A stretch of DNA of 64,000 nucleotides from Fluoribacter gormanii. Lineage in GTDB: Bacteria > Pseudomonadota > Gammaproteobacteria > Legionellales > Legionellaceae. Made by a program: the position numbers and the translations under genes. Of the stretch, positions 17,327 to 27,094 are shown piece by piece (positions within the stretch are counted from its first letter, which is position 1; every line of letters starts with the position of its first letter). The notes beneath the pieces are model-generated. The model saw only the letters and a list, made by a program, of their open reading frames with translations. It did not search any database and was not told where the DNA came from. The stretch is from assembly GCF_900156395.1 (NCBI RefSeq), contig NZ_FTNL01000003.1:124001-188000 (forward strand), in the 5' to 3' direction.

Positions 17327-19183
17327 CTACACTCGGCTATTAGATATAGAAAAAGAAGTAGGTTCTATTTTCCTATCTTTGGCAACAAGAGGTTCAGGAA
17401 AAAAGTTAAACCCATGAACACTGTGTTCAGCATAAGGTGATGGTGCCTCACGTAGCTCTAAATGCTTACGAGGTCTAATTTTTAGCACCCCCATCCCACC
17501 ATTTCTTTGTAATGGCGTCTCATAATTAAACCGTAATTCCAGATGCTCCTCTGCCGTAAGTTCAAATTTATAGGTGGCAAGCATACGAAATAATGCCATT
17601 ATTTCTGTCATTGCAATCCGAAGACCAGGACAACGTCGTGCACCTGTTTTAAATGGTAATAATTGTCCTTCCTTTTCCATTATCCTTGGCACATCAGATG
17701 AATGAGTTTCAGCAAAATAATGGGCATTATAAAGGACGCCTCTACCGTTTTTTGGATGCCATCGCTCGGGAAAAATATCGTTGGCACTTATTGTTTTTTT
17801 GCCAAAAATTCGTTGTCCTTCACTGGAAAGCACAATATCTGGAAAATATTGTGCGTGTGTATGTACTCCCTGCATAGGAATGAATACAAGTGCTCCTGGA
17901 GGTAAAGTGATTGAGGTACCCTCCATATCAAGATCGATTGTTTCGTGGACTATTTCTGGCACAATGGGTGCTGGTGGCGCCAATCGTAATGCTTCCAACA
18001 GAACAGCTTCTGCATAAGATACCCCCTTCTCTATTTGGGCATCCCAAGGAGAATGTAATTCAAAAGACTCCCCTGCTGAAATTTTCTGCTGAATTTCCTG
18101 TTTTATTATGCTGTAGACACGCTTATCTTGAAGCGCAATTCTTAATGCGGTAATCAAAGCAGTAGCTGTAGCATCAAAACCTAATAATGGGATGAATAAA
18201 CTTTCATTAACAACGTCTCTCACCATGGTAGACAGCAGTGTAGTGTCCGCGTGTTCAACTGAATACTTTATTAATAGCTCACATTGTACTGCCGTTAATT
18301 CTTCTTCTGAATTTATCCCAAGTTCTTCCAATTGACTATTTACATCCGAATTCATTAATACTCGGACTCTAAGTAAATAATTAAGCCAACTTTGCTGCTC
18401 CATTAATTGTTTTGTAATTTCATCTGATGAGAAAATAACCTGACAGCCTAGCTTAAAGGTTTTATCTCTTAAAAAAAGAAGGTTTTGTTTCTCATCATCC
18501 TGAATAGGATCCAAACTAAAAAGACAAGTGATTAACTCTTTTGTTAAACTTGGATGATAAAACTTTTCAAACGGTTTAATAACTGCTGCTCCGAAATAGG
18601 TTGTGAGTAAAACTCTTCTCGACAGTCTATCCATAACTTCACTGAGGGTTCTCCCATCCTGACCTTGCTCCAACTCATATTCTTTAAAAAAATCTGCAAC
18701 CATATTTGCCACATGAGGTCTATTTGACTCATTACGCGAAAGAATTGATTGGCGAATTCTAGAATGAGTATCCGAACCCAGAATCGAAGACATGAGATTA
18801 CCTGAACCGAGTATCACGGCCAACCGTTGAAAAAAAGGTCTTTGTCCAAATTTTGTCTCATTCGCTTTCGAGTAGAGTTGTTGAATTGCTGATTTATTTG
18901 ACAATATAAATACGGGAGTCAAATCAGGCAATTTAAAGTAGGCGATCCCTGATCCTGGCTCATCTAGTGAGCGAGCCCCCAGTTCTGCTATAAACGTCAT
19001 AAAACGTGTTTGTAATTGTGTTTTTGCAGAAGGATTCGCTCTTAAAAAAGTAAGATCTTTTATTAATGAAAGATAACTGGTCGCTGAAGGATAGGTAATT
19101 CTTGCAGCTGTAGCATTTTGGTGTAGTTGATACACTTTTAGCACCAAACCAACGCCGATAATAAATAAAACATAAAAAAGCAT
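17327..19183 (-). CDS. Cytochrome P450 with N-terminal membrane anchor
   Basis: The heme-binding signature FKTGARRCPG places the thiolate Cys near residue 518 of 618. The ExxR of the K helix is seen in EALRLAPP. An I-helix-like segment (GFDATATALITALR) lies near residue 340. A hydrophobic N-terminal helix would anchor it to the membrane, as in eukaryotic microsomal P450s. It is longer than the usual 400-500 residues, with an N-terminal extension of roughly 60-90 residues and a tail after the heme domain. I chose the ATG at 19183 because AGGAG lies five bases upstream; an ATG four codons earlier is possible. The sterol reductase gene is next upstream on the same strand, which suggests a sterol or other lipid substrate. 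Confidence 0.85.
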   Translation of the reverse strand: MLFYVLFIIGVGLVLKVYQLHQNATAARITYPSATSYLSLIKDLTFLRANPSAKTQLQTRFMTFIAELGARSLDEPGSGIAYFKLPDLTPVFILSNKSAIQQLYSKANETKFGQRPFFQRLAVILGSGNLMSSILGSDTHSRIRQSILSRNESNRPHVANMVADFFKEYELEQGQDGRTLSEVMDRLSRRVLLTTYFGAAVIKPFEKFYHPSLTKELITCLFSLDPIQDDEKQNLLFLRDKTFKLGCQVIFSSDEITKQLMEQQSWLNYLLRVRVLMNSDVNSQLEELGINSEEELTAVQCELLIKYSVEHADTTLLSTMVRDVVNESLFIPLLGFDATATALITALRIALQDKRVYSIIKQEIQQKISAGESFELHSPWDAQIEKGVSYAEAVLLEALRLAPPAPIVPEIVHETIDLDMEGTSITLPPGALVFIPMQGVHTHAQYFPDIVLSSEGQRIFGKKTISANDIFPERWHPKNGRGVLYNAHYFAETHSSDVPRIMEKEGQLLPFKTGARRCPGLRIAMTEIMALFRMLATYKFELTAEEHLELRFNYETPLQRNGGMGVLKIRPRKHLELREAPSPYAEHSVHGFNFFPEPLVAKDRKIEPTSFSISNSRV

Positions 19184-19318
19184 AACACTCCTCATCCAGA
19201 GCTAAATTGTATTCATTTGATAAGATTTTTAAATCTTTTCTATTTTACAGGAACTCCTGGATACCCGCTTTGCTTTTACCCAGGAGGTTTTGGAAAAAAT
19301 GAAATTTTAATTTGCGTG

Positions 19319-20614
19319 TTAAATCACTAGAGGAACAATTTTATAAGGAACCAATTCACAGTATTTTTTCCAATCATGGCCATACTTAGAAGAGCATCGC
19401 TTATCATCACGAAATGCTCTATCAAATAACAGAATAGTTAAAAAGCAAAGATAAAAGTACGGTGCAAAATTATCAAACAAAGCGGGTACAGACCAAAAAA
19501 ATGTACCAGCAAGCTCTGGGATATAATGGAAATGTCTGGCTATGCCCCACCATCCCGAAGCAAGTAATATAGTTTGTTTTTTATCGCCTTCTGTAGTTTC
19601 ATAACGTGCCAACACCGTAACAGGCTTTTTACCCCAAATGACACATTCACCTTGTGTAGCTCGCGCAATAAGCCTTTGTTTGTCGGCAAGATAATTAATA
19701 ATAATACTCGCTAAACCTAAGCCTAAAATGAGGCTTGCCCATACAAAAGATAAATTAATCGGATGGAGCACAAGATACATACTTGGAGAAGTATAAACGC
19801 AAGGAACCCATACCATGCAACCCCAGCAAATATAAAAACCGGCTCGATCATGCATGATATCTAAAGAGCGTAAATAGCCTTTTTCCCACATATAAAATTT
19901 GCTCAAATAAACGAATTGTAATATCACAGAAATTAACATTGAATTCGATAATTCACCTAATTCTGCTTGCTTGGCGCAATAAGAAATAAGGAATAGCCCC
20001 CAACTCATCATACCAAAACGACATGTAATAAATTTTTTAATACTCCATCCAAGGACTTGAGGATAAAGCTCTGTTCCCCAATAGTAATCAAACAGAATAT
20101 TATTGGTTGTGCCTGAATCTGTAGATGAGGGAAAAAAACGCCCCTTAAGATACAAAAAGACACATAAGATAAGGCTAAACAAATTCAATGCGCCAAACAA
20201 AGCTCCGAGATTGTCATAAAGAATTGAAGCTGAGAATAAATTCAAACCAAACGATGCAATGCAAAAGCTTGTCATTGTTACGATAAATGCCAAAACACCA
20301 TTTTCTTTATAAACAGGGATATTCCCTTTGGGAGTAATAGGTCCTTCAAATTTTTTTCCTGGCAAAATACGCATCAAAACCAGCTCAAATACTGTAAAAA
20401 TTAAAATAATCTTCCAGGCAATAGAAGAACCCCAAAAATAAGGTTTCCATACGGTAGATACAGTTTGATACAAACCATTTTGAATCATTAAATCCCACAA
20501 AGCAGACAAGGACCCTTGAAGCTGGGTATTGGTAAACCACATCAGCATTACAAAAACGGGACATGAAAGAATGAGAAATAAGGGGCCTAAGGTATTCCTG
20601 ATACTGAAATTCAT
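19319..20614 (-). CDS. Sterol reductase, ERG4/ERG24 (DHCR7/DHCR14) family
   Basis: The 431-residue, roughly ten-helix membrane protein matches the ERG4/ERG24 family. It has FDYYWGTELYPQ near residue 176, then a C-terminal block with SGWWGIARHFHYIPE and, close to the end, DDKRCSSKYGHDWKKYCE. These are the NADPH and sterol-site regions of delta-7 and delta-14 sterol reductases. The enzyme would reduce a ring double bond of a sterol using NADPH. Such genes are rare in bacteria but known in Coxiella and Legionella, and are thought to come from eukaryotes and to act on host sterols. Whether this one is a 7- or 14-reductase cannot be told here. It lies 123 bp upstream of the P450 gene on the same strand. 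Confidence 0.85.
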   Translation of the reverse strand: MNFSIRNTLGPLFLILSCPVFVMLMWFTNTQLQGSLSALWDLMIQNGLYQTVSTVWKPYFWGSSIAWKIILIFTVFELVLMRILPGKKFEGPITPKGNIPVYKENGVLAFIVTMTSFCIASFGLNLFSASILYDNLGALFGALNLFSLILCVFLYLKGRFFPSSTDSGTTNNILFDYYWGTELYPQVLGWSIKKFITCRFGMMSWGLFLISYCAKQAELGELSNSMLISVILQFVYLSKFYMWEKGYLRSLDIMHDRAGFYICWGCMVWVPCVYTSPSMYLVLHPINLSFVWASLILGLGLASIIINYLADKQRLIARATQGECVIWGKKPVTVLARYETTEGDKKQTILLASGWWGIARHFHYIPELAGTFFWSVPALFDNFAPYFYLCFLTILLFDRAFRDDKRCSSKYGHDWKKYCELVPYKIVPLVI

Positions 20615-20823
20615 AATGCTTCCTTACATATCTAAAAGACTGGAAAGGATTATAATACAGTAATTTTTAGTATTTAGTATCACTTTAATTTATTGATAAA
20701 GAGAAAATTAAAACGATGAATTAGTATTCATAATTTATTCAAAAAAAATAGAATCCTATCTATTTGATTTAGTGACTACTTTAATATTTAATTTAATATA
20801 TCCCCTTTCATAGAGGTAACATC

Positions 20824-21669
20824 ATGCCTCAATATCATATTGAACGAATGACACGTGAAGAAGTTGCAATTGCTATAGAATGGGCTCGAAAAGAAGGATG
20901 GAACCCAGGATTAAATGATGCAGAATGTTTTTATCAAACCGACCCACAAGGGTTCTTTGCTGGCAAATTAAATGGTCAGATTATTGCTGTTGGATCTGCG
21001 GTAGTTTATGACGAGCATTTTGCTTTTTGTGGACTTTATATCGTAGATAAAAAATACCGAACTCAGGGCTATGGAATGGAATTAACATCTGCCCGTCTTG
21101 CATATGTCGATGGTCGCAATGCGGGTATTGATGGGGTGCTTGATATGGTCAATAACTATGCTCATATTGGTTATCAGTTTGCACACAGCAACGCCCGCTA
21201 TGCTCTGGAACACACCCGCTTAACCCCTCAACATGATCCTAATTTGGTTGATCTAAAAACTGTACCTTTTGAACAATTGATTCAATATGACAATCACTTT
21301 TTTCCGGCCCCAAGGCCAAAGTTTCTTTCAGCATGGATCAAACAAAATACTGCTTTAGCACTCGGTTTTGTCCAGGAAAAGCAATTAAAAGGTTATGGAG
21401 TAATCAGAAAATGTTTTGAGGGTTATAAAATAGGACCTCTATTCGCAAATACACCGGCTATTGCTGAGAAACTATATGAACAATTGGTCGAGTATGCTCA
21501 AGGAGAAATTGTCTTTTTGGATATTCCCGAGAATAATCCCTTCGCAGTTAATTTAGTTAACAAATATAAGATGTCCAAAGTGTTTGCAACAGCAAGAATG
21601 TATCTAAAAGGAACACCTAAACTGTCTATCGAAGGTATTTATGGTATTACCACGTTCGAACTAGGATAA
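20824..21669 (+). CDS. GNAT acetyltransferase with a second C-terminal domain (YitH-like)
   Basis: The first 130 residues form a GNAT fold, with AVGSAVVYDEHFAFCGLYIV as beta-4 and the acetyl-CoA loop in YRTQGYGMEL. The second half (from about 150) resembles the extra domain of YitH/HdeA-type acetyltransferases. The substrate is unknown. AGAGG precedes the ATG. The stop is two bases from the next ATG, so it is probably translated together with the deacetylase. Confidence 0.75.
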   Translation: MPQYHIERMTREEVAIAIEWARKEGWNPGLNDAECFYQTDPQGFFAGKLNGQIIAVGSAVVYDEHFAFCGLYIVDKKYRTQGYGMELTSARLAYVDGRNAGIDGVLDMVNNYAHIGYQFAHSNARYALEHTRLTPQHDPNLVDLKTVPFEQLIQYDNHFFPAPRPKFLSAWIKQNTALALGFVQEKQLKGYGVIRKCFEGYKIGPLFANTPAIAEKLYEQLVEYAQGEIVFLDIPENNPFAVNLVNKYKMSKVFATARMYLKGTPKLSIEGIYGITTFELG

Positions 21670-21671
21670 AC

Positions 21672-22547
21672 ATGCGTGATTTATTAGGTTATGGCCCTGA
21701 AGGAATAAGTCTCTCTTGGCCCAATAAAGCAAAAATTGCCATTAACTTTGTAATTAATTACGAAGAAGGAGCAGAATTAAGTCCCGCCAATGGCGATGTA
21801 CAGGCAGAAATTAGTGGTGCAGATTTTCCTTTTATGCCCAAAGCCAAAGGACAACGAAATCTGAGTATGGAATCGTTTTATGAATATGGTAGTCGTGTAG
21901 GTATATGGCGTCTACTGCGTTTATTTGATCATTATAGAATTCCACTTACTTTTTTTGTTACTGGACAAGCATTGATACTTAATCCTTTATTTGCCGATTA
22001 CCTGGCAAGCCAGAATCATGAAGTAGCGGGACATGGATGGCGCTGGATAAATTACACCAATGTGCCAAGAAGAATTGAAAAAAAGCATATACTTTTAACT
22101 ATTGAAACTATAGAAAAACTAACTGGGCACAAGCCTAAAGGATGGTACACTGGTCGGCGAAGTGAAAATACTCGAGAATTATTATTTGAACTTGGAGGTT
22201 TTCTCTATGACTCGGACAGTTATGCCGATGAATTGCCTTATTATATTGAACAGCATTTAGTGATTCCCTACTCCCTTGATTGCAATGACTTCAGATTTAC
22301 TATAACACCCGGTTTTTCAGAGGCTAGCCAATTTTACGCTCGATTAATAAATACATTTCATTATCTTTATCAGGAACAACGCCTGGCGATGATGACGATA
22401 GGATTACATCCACGCTTGAGTGGAAAACCAGATCGTTGTCTTGTGCTAAAACAATTTTTAGATCATGTAACTCAATATCAGGATGTTTGGATAGCAAGAC
22501 GAATTGATATCGCTCAATTTTGGCTTAACGCCTTGCCCTGTAAATAA
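21672..22547 (+). CDS. Polysaccharide-deacetylase-fold protein, PuuE/PgdA-like
   Basis: The 291-residue protein has the NodB-type fold of the PuuE family (cofactor-light allantoinases and Helicobacter PgdA-like peptidoglycan deacetylases). Visible segments are LTFFVTGQAL, EVAGHGWRWINYTNV, GWYTGRRSENTRELL and YDSDSYADELPYY. PuuE-type members hydrolyse cyclic ureides or remove acetyl groups. No uricase or purine-pathway genes are nearby, so allantoin use is not supported by context. The coupled acetyltransferase gene hints instead at a paired acetyl-group chemistry. Substrate unknown. Confidence 0.75.
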   Translation: MRDLLGYGPEGISLSWPNKAKIAINFVINYEEGAELSPANGDVQAEISGADFPFMPKAKGQRNLSMESFYEYGSRVGIWRLLRLFDHYRIPLTFFVTGQALILNPLFADYLASQNHEVAGHGWRWINYTNVPRRIEKKHILLTIETIEKLTGHKPKGWYTGRRSENTRELLFELGGFLYDSDSYADELPYYIEQHLVIPYSLDCNDFRFTITPGFSEASQFYARLINTFHYLYQEQRLAMMTIGLHPRLSGKPDRCLVLKQFLDHVTQYQDVWIARRIDIAQFWLNALPCK

Positions 22548-22578
22548 CTAACTCAAACTCATCTTGTAGATATTTTTG

Positions 22579-22612
22579 TAGCCTTGATGAAGCAAAGCGA
22601 AACCCGGGTTTC
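22579..22612. repeat. AGCCTTGATGAAGC...AACCCGGG-type intergenic repeat
   Basis: GTAGCCTTGATGAAGCAAAG followed by CGAAACCCGGG is one copy of the AGCCTGGGT-family repeat, lying between the convergent deacetylase and flgL genes. Confidence 0.5.
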
Positions 22613-22676
22613 AGCTCTTCGAACAAGCACCTAAGCCACATTAAAATGTTCTGTAGTTCATATAATTTGTAATACG

Positions 22677-23915
22677 TTAAATGAAATTGAAAATAGATAA
22701 TCCCTGAATCATCACAAAACTTTGCTGAGCAATTTCTAAATTATATAATTCCTGTTTGAGTTCCGTTGCAGCAGCTAAAGGTTCTACTTCTTGCAAGCGC
22801 TTTAAAGTAATTTTACTTTGCTCAATTAAATCAGAATTTGCTATTTCAGCATGTTCTAACTGGTTTAAACGTGCCCCCAGATTTGCTCGGGCATCTAAGA
22901 TAGCACCCAAAGCACTATCTATTTGTGCCAATATTTGATTATTCACAGTCATAGCCGCTGCCTTTTCTGTGGCAGTTGAATAAGGTTGATTTAAATTATC
23001 AATCATGTTTTGTATGGTAGCAAAAACTGATTCATTTTGAGATGGTGCAATTAAAAAAGCATCGCCAGCATTCGGCACTCCCGAAATAGCCATTTCCATT
23101 CCATTAAAACTAACAGTCATCCCTTCTTGGTATAAAGGGGCATCATCAGGTGAGCCTGTAGGAGGAATTACATTACCGCTTGATGCTCCAGATACCATGA
23201 CGACCAGATTTCCCTGTGAGTTCAATGCAAAACTCATTGTGTAATTATCAGGTATATAAGCTGAAGGAGTAGTTACTGAACCAGTATTTAATGACGCAGT
23301 TCCCGTATTAGGTGTTCCTGTTTGTTTTATTGAAAAACTACCATTACCATTGGGTATACGCATAAAAAGATCGTCCCCGGGATCATTAATAGCAATTTGC
23401 AGGCTGCTTGCAACAAGCTGAAAGCGTTGAGTACTATCACCATTGTATACATATTGTCCCGAAGCATTGATTGAAAAAGGCACTGTAGAAGTCTGTCCGC
23501 CGCTGAACATATAATCGCCATTAATATCTTTTGTATTTGCATAATCAAGCAATTCTTTCAAAATGATATTCGACTCAATTGCTAATGCCTTACGATCCTT
23601 TTCAGATAATGTCGCATTACCCGCTTTAACTTGAATTTCTCGCAACCTTTGTAAACTGATGGTACAGTCATTTAAGATGGATTCTTCCATGCTCAGCGCA
23701 CTACCAGCACTTTCACGATTTTTTTGCAAAAGTTCTGTAGTACTTATTTGTTGATTCATTAGTTCAATCTGTGCGAAAGCAATGGGGTCATCAGAAGAAT
23801 AACGGACCCTCATAAAATTTTCCTCAAGTTGCTCTTGAAGCTTCGCTACTCGCTCTTGTTTAAGCAATAAACTGTTCAAACTGTTCTGATAAATTTGATT
23901 CGTTGAAATACGCAT
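22677..23915 (-). CDS. flgL: Flagellar hook-associated protein 3
   Basis: At 412 residues it joins hook to filament with FlgK. The N-terminal flagellin-like helix (MRISTNQIYQNSLNSLLLKQ and on) and the matching C-terminal helix are present. The variable centre is Gly/Ser/Thr-rich. It starts three bases after the flgK stop, so the two are co-translated. It is the last gene of the cluster. Confidence 0.92.
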   Translation of the reverse strand: MRISTNQIYQNSLNSLLLKQERVAKLQEQLEENFMRVRYSSDDPIAFAQIELMNQQISTTELLQKNRESAGSALSMEESILNDCTISLQRLREIQVKAGNATLSEKDRKALAIESNIILKELLDYANTKDINGDYMFSGGQTSTVPFSINASGQYVYNGDSTQRFQLVASSLQIAINDPGDDLFMRIPNGNGSFSIKQTGTPNTGTASLNTGSVTTPSAYIPDNYTMSFALNSQGNLVVMVSGASSGNVIPPTGSPDDAPLYQEGMTVSFNGMEMAISGVPNAGDAFLIAPSQNESVFATIQNMIDNLNQPYSTATEKAAAMTVNNQILAQIDSALGAILDARANLGARLNQLEHAEIANSDLIEQSKITLKRLQEVEPLAAATELKQELYNLEIAQQSFVMIQGLSIFNFI

Positions 23916-23918
23916 TTA

Positions 23919-25865
23919 TCACCTCATTATTTGAAAAAGTAATTCCATCATTTGATTAGCAATTTCCATTAGCTTTCCCGCAGCTTCATAAGCTTGTTTG
24001 AATTGCAGTAAATTTTCCGCCTCTTCATCCAGATTAACACCACTTATACTTTCTTGATAATCCACGGATTGTTTATATAAAACTTGAAACGCATCAGCAC
24101 GATTTTTAGCCTCATTGGTTTGGCTTCCTGTGTCAGAAAGTAAATCAGAATAAACATCAAAAATCGTTTCGTTGCCATTAGAAAAAATATTTTGTTGCTG
24201 AACTCCCGCTAAAAGTAAACCGTTGCGATTATCACCATACCCCCCTTGATTGTACTGAGCAGTAAACTGATCGCCAGTATTTGGAGCACCTGATAATTTA
24301 ATAGAATAAGACGGATTGACGCTATCCGGAATCTGAATCACATTGTCTGTATTGGGAACAAAGGCGATTGGGCCAGTCGTAATCCCGTCTGTAACGTTAA
24401 TTAAATTGAATTGCGTTGGGGAAATAAAATCTATGGTATATTGTTTTGTAACCTCGTTAGTATTTATAACAGAGCCTAAATCAATTTTTCCTTGTCCTGT
24501 ATTGTTTATCGATGCACTGGTTTGTACCGGGGCAGCAAGCGCTAATTGACGGGGATCACTCATCAATAGCGAAAAATTCTCAGCAGCCCCACGTGTTGGC
24601 ATAATTGTAAACGTATCGTTATCTACCAAATTAGCAATATTATCCACGGTAATGGTCATGCCATCGACAACAATTTGTCCTGCAGGAGGAGATGGTGGGT
24701 TACTGCTCCAATTTAGAGTTACTGCGGAACCATCAGAATCACGAATGAGTGCGAGCTGATTTGTTGCTGCATCAGTGACAACTAGTTGATAATCAGTTAT
24801 TTTGGTTTGTGAGATATCAGTAATATTCACTGACAATACTCCGGATCCCGCATTTGTTGCTGCAGGAACCGAACGATTTAATTGCAAAGCCTGGCTGTTA
24901 TAATCCGTAAAAATATTCTGTCCCAATTGATTATTCAAATCCATACCCAAGCGATTTTGAGCATTGAAGGTCTGTGCCAATCCGATCGCCATTTGCCCGA
25001 TTATTTGACTGGACTTAGACAAAATATTTCGTTCATAATTCAATAAGCCACCTAATGTCCCACTGACCAATTGATTTGTAATATCTGTTTGCCCTGCACC
25101 TGAATCCAACGAAATATGAGTCCCTTGTGCCGTGAGTTGGTCATAACTCACAGACAAAGCTCTTTGAGTCGTTCCGATCACCAACATTTGACCACTGCCA
25201 ATCCCCACATTCACCATCCCGCTATCCTGTTCTATTACAGTTAAATCGGAGAATTCAGACAAATCTTTAAGTAATTGATCTCGTTGATCCAGCAATTCGG
25301 GCGAGTTCGGCGAGTTCATTATTTGCTCGTTTACTGCAGCAAGATTGGCAGTTAGTTGATTGATTTTACCTGCTATTTCCTTGATCTGTGCTGTAGAATT
25401 TTCTTGATATTGATCAAGATTTTGTTGCAGGAATAAAAATTGACTTGCTAACAATTGACTTTGGCTCATGACAACATTTCGTGATGCCACACTGTCTGGC
25501 GCATTATTTAATTGTCCTAATGAGTCAAAAAAAGTCTGTAACGATGAAGAAAGGCTACTACCATCCTGAGAAAGCAATTTATTTATTTGTAGGGCTTGCT
25601 GATAAAATGTATCGTATTGGGATTTAACGCTTAATGTACTTCTTACTTGAGCATTGGCAAATTGATCGACATTGCGATAAACGTTATTAACAGCTACCCC
25701 TGTACCTATAAATGAGCCCGCATAGCTCCGTGAAGGGGTTGGAGTAAATTGAATACTTTGTCTTGAATAACCTCGAGTTTTGATATTTGCAATATTATTC
25801 CCAGTAACGCTTAATGCGTTTTGAAAAGCATTCATTCCTGAATAGGCAATACTTAGTATTGACAT
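23919..25865 (-). CDS. flgK: Flagellar hook-associated protein 1
   Basis: At 648 residues it begins with the rod/hook signature (MSILSIAYSGMNAFQNALSVTGNNIAN) and ends with the FlgK C-terminal helix (VNLDEEAENLLQFKQAYEAAGK). It forms the first hook-filament junction ring. The centre carries the beta-rich variable domain. A 242-bp gap before it contains a repeat and a weak sigma-28-like site, so flgKL may have its own late promoter. Confidence 0.93.
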   Translation of the reverse strand: MSILSIAYSGMNAFQNALSVTGNNIANIKTRGYSRQSIQFTPTPSRSYAGSFIGTGVAVNNVYRNVDQFANAQVRSTLSVKSQYDTFYQQALQINKLLSQDGSSLSSSLQTFFDSLGQLNNAPDSVASRNVVMSQSQLLASQFLFLQQNLDQYQENSTAQIKEIAGKINQLTANLAAVNEQIMNSPNSPELLDQRDQLLKDLSEFSDLTVIEQDSGMVNVGIGSGQMLVIGTTQRALSVSYDQLTAQGTHISLDSGAGQTDITNQLVSGTLGGLLNYERNILSKSSQIIGQMAIGLAQTFNAQNRLGMDLNNQLGQNIFTDYNSQALQLNRSVPAATNAGSGVLSVNITDISQTKITDYQLVVTDAATNQLALIRDSDGSAVTLNWSSNPPSPPAGQIVVDGMTITVDNIANLVDNDTFTIMPTRGAAENFSLLMSDPRQLALAAPVQTSASINNTGQGKIDLGSVINTNEVTKQYTIDFISPTQFNLINVTDGITTGPIAFVPNTDNVIQIPDSVNPSYSIKLSGAPNTGDQFTAQYNQGGYGDNRNGLLLAGVQQQNIFSNGNETIFDVYSDLLSDTGSQTNEAKNRADAFQVLYKQSVDYQESISGVNLDEEAENLLQFKQAYEAAGKLMEIANQMMELLFQIMR

Positions 25866-25909
25866 GGTTACTCACTCCCTCACTGCTATTAAGTTAAGGA
25901 AAAACAGTT

Positions 25910-25985
25910 GTTCCCGAGCGGGAACCCATTTCCAGCAAGGCGCGTTGCCAATTTAAGAATAGATTCCCTCCTTCGCGGGAATGAC
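25910..25985. repeat. TTCCCG..CGGGAA-type intergenic repeat upstream of flgK
   Basis: The stretch begins TTCCCGAGCGGGAACCC and ends ATTCCCTCCTTCGCGGGAAT, two small inverted units of a dispersed REP class. It interrupts the flgJ-flgK gap. Confidence 0.5.
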
Positions 25986-26065
25986 TAACTTCATGGCTTT
26001 AACTCGCACCCTGACCAATATTCAAAAGTCTTACACATCTCTTATTTAATACAGTACTCTTAAGA

Positions 26066-26091
26066 TTATCGCTTTAATCATCATCTTTGTA
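26066..26091 (-). promoter_or_regulatory. Weak candidate sigma-28 promoter for flgKL
   Basis: On the minus strand AGCGATAA (6 of 8 to the FliA -10 GCCGATAA) lies 14 bp after TACA (3 of 4 to the -35 TAAA). The match and spacing are imperfect. Confidence 0.3.
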
Positions 26092-26107
26092 AGCGACAAT
26101 GTTTTTT

Positions 26108-27004
26108 TCAAACTTGCTGTGATAACTCACAGCGCTGGATCGCCTGATTTAATTCCTCACCATGATAAATTGATAAAATCTTTTCACCATACTTAGGATC
26201 AGTCGCATACCCTGCTTTATGTAACTCTTGAACATAAAGCTCCGGGTTTGCGGTACTAGCCAACGCATTTTGATATCGCTCGTTGTCTTTGATTAAAGAA
26301 ATATAATCATTAAAACTATGTTCAGTTGATGAATATTTCCTGAATGATGCATTTACTTTAATAGGAGTATCTGCAATATATTCTGTGGTTTTAACATTAA
26401 CAGAATCAAGCTCACTAGTACCCGATTTAATGTTGAATAAATTGTTACTACTGCTGCCATCAATATCCCTGGTAACAAACTTTCCCCATCCTGTTTCCAA
26501 TGCCGCCTGTGCCATTAACACTTTAGGATCTAAACCAATAAGCGATGCGGCTTGCTTGGCTTGAGGCCAAATTGATTTGACGAAGTCATCAATTGTAGTT
26601 GTTGATGTATTTTGCTGTTTTTGGTTGGCTGGAGTAGCAGGTGGCGAAGGAGGAGGCTCCGATTTAGCAGGTGTCATTTTCGCTGGTTGTTCCGTTGTAG
26701 GTATATTATGCTCCATTTGTCGTGCAAGCATGTCTGCCAAACCAATGCTCTTGGAATTTGCGATAGTACTCGCATATTGAGCATCCAACATGTCCTGAAA
26801 GGTTTCTCGATCTTTACCTCTAAATGGACTGGACTCTTCAAGAAAGTGCTGTCCCATACGCATGCTTTTCAACATAGACTGTAAAAATATTCCTTCAAAT
26901 TGCTTTGCCGCCTCAGGTAGCGCTTCTTTTGCATTATTTTGTGCTTGAACTTTGAGCTCATTTAATGCATTAAAATCACTGGTTGCAATTCCTTTTACAG
27001 TCAT
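26108..27004 (-). CDS. flgJ: Flagellar rod cap / peptidoglycan hydrolase
   Basis: The 298-residue protein is bipartite. An N-terminal rod-binding domain (EAAKQFEGIFLQSMLKSMR near residue 30) is followed by a Pro/Thr-rich linker (about 105-135) and a C-terminal glucosaminidase domain with the catalytic Glu in AQAALETGWGK. It locally cuts peptidoglycan so the rod can pass, and caps the growing rod. Its place between flgI and flgK is standard. Confidence 0.92.
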   Translation of the reverse strand: MTVKGIATSDFNALNELKVQAQNNAKEALPEAAKQFEGIFLQSMLKSMRMGQHFLEESSPFRGKDRETFQDMLDAQYASTIANSKSIGLADMLARQMEHNIPTTEQPAKMTPAKSEPPPSPPATPANQKQQNTSTTTIDDFVKSIWPQAKQAASLIGLDPKVLMAQAALETGWGKFVTRDIDGSSSNNLFNIKSGTSELDSVNVKTTEYIADTPIKVNASFRKYSSTEHSFNDYISLIKDNERYQNALASTANPELYVQELHKAGYATDPKYGEKILSIYHGEELNQAIQRCELSQQV

Positions 27005-27094
27005 ATGTATCCTTTATCTTGATGGATCAAATTCTTGATCTTCAGGATTTAAGAACAAACCAAACTCTTGCATAAGTTCTGACATGTTCCACTC

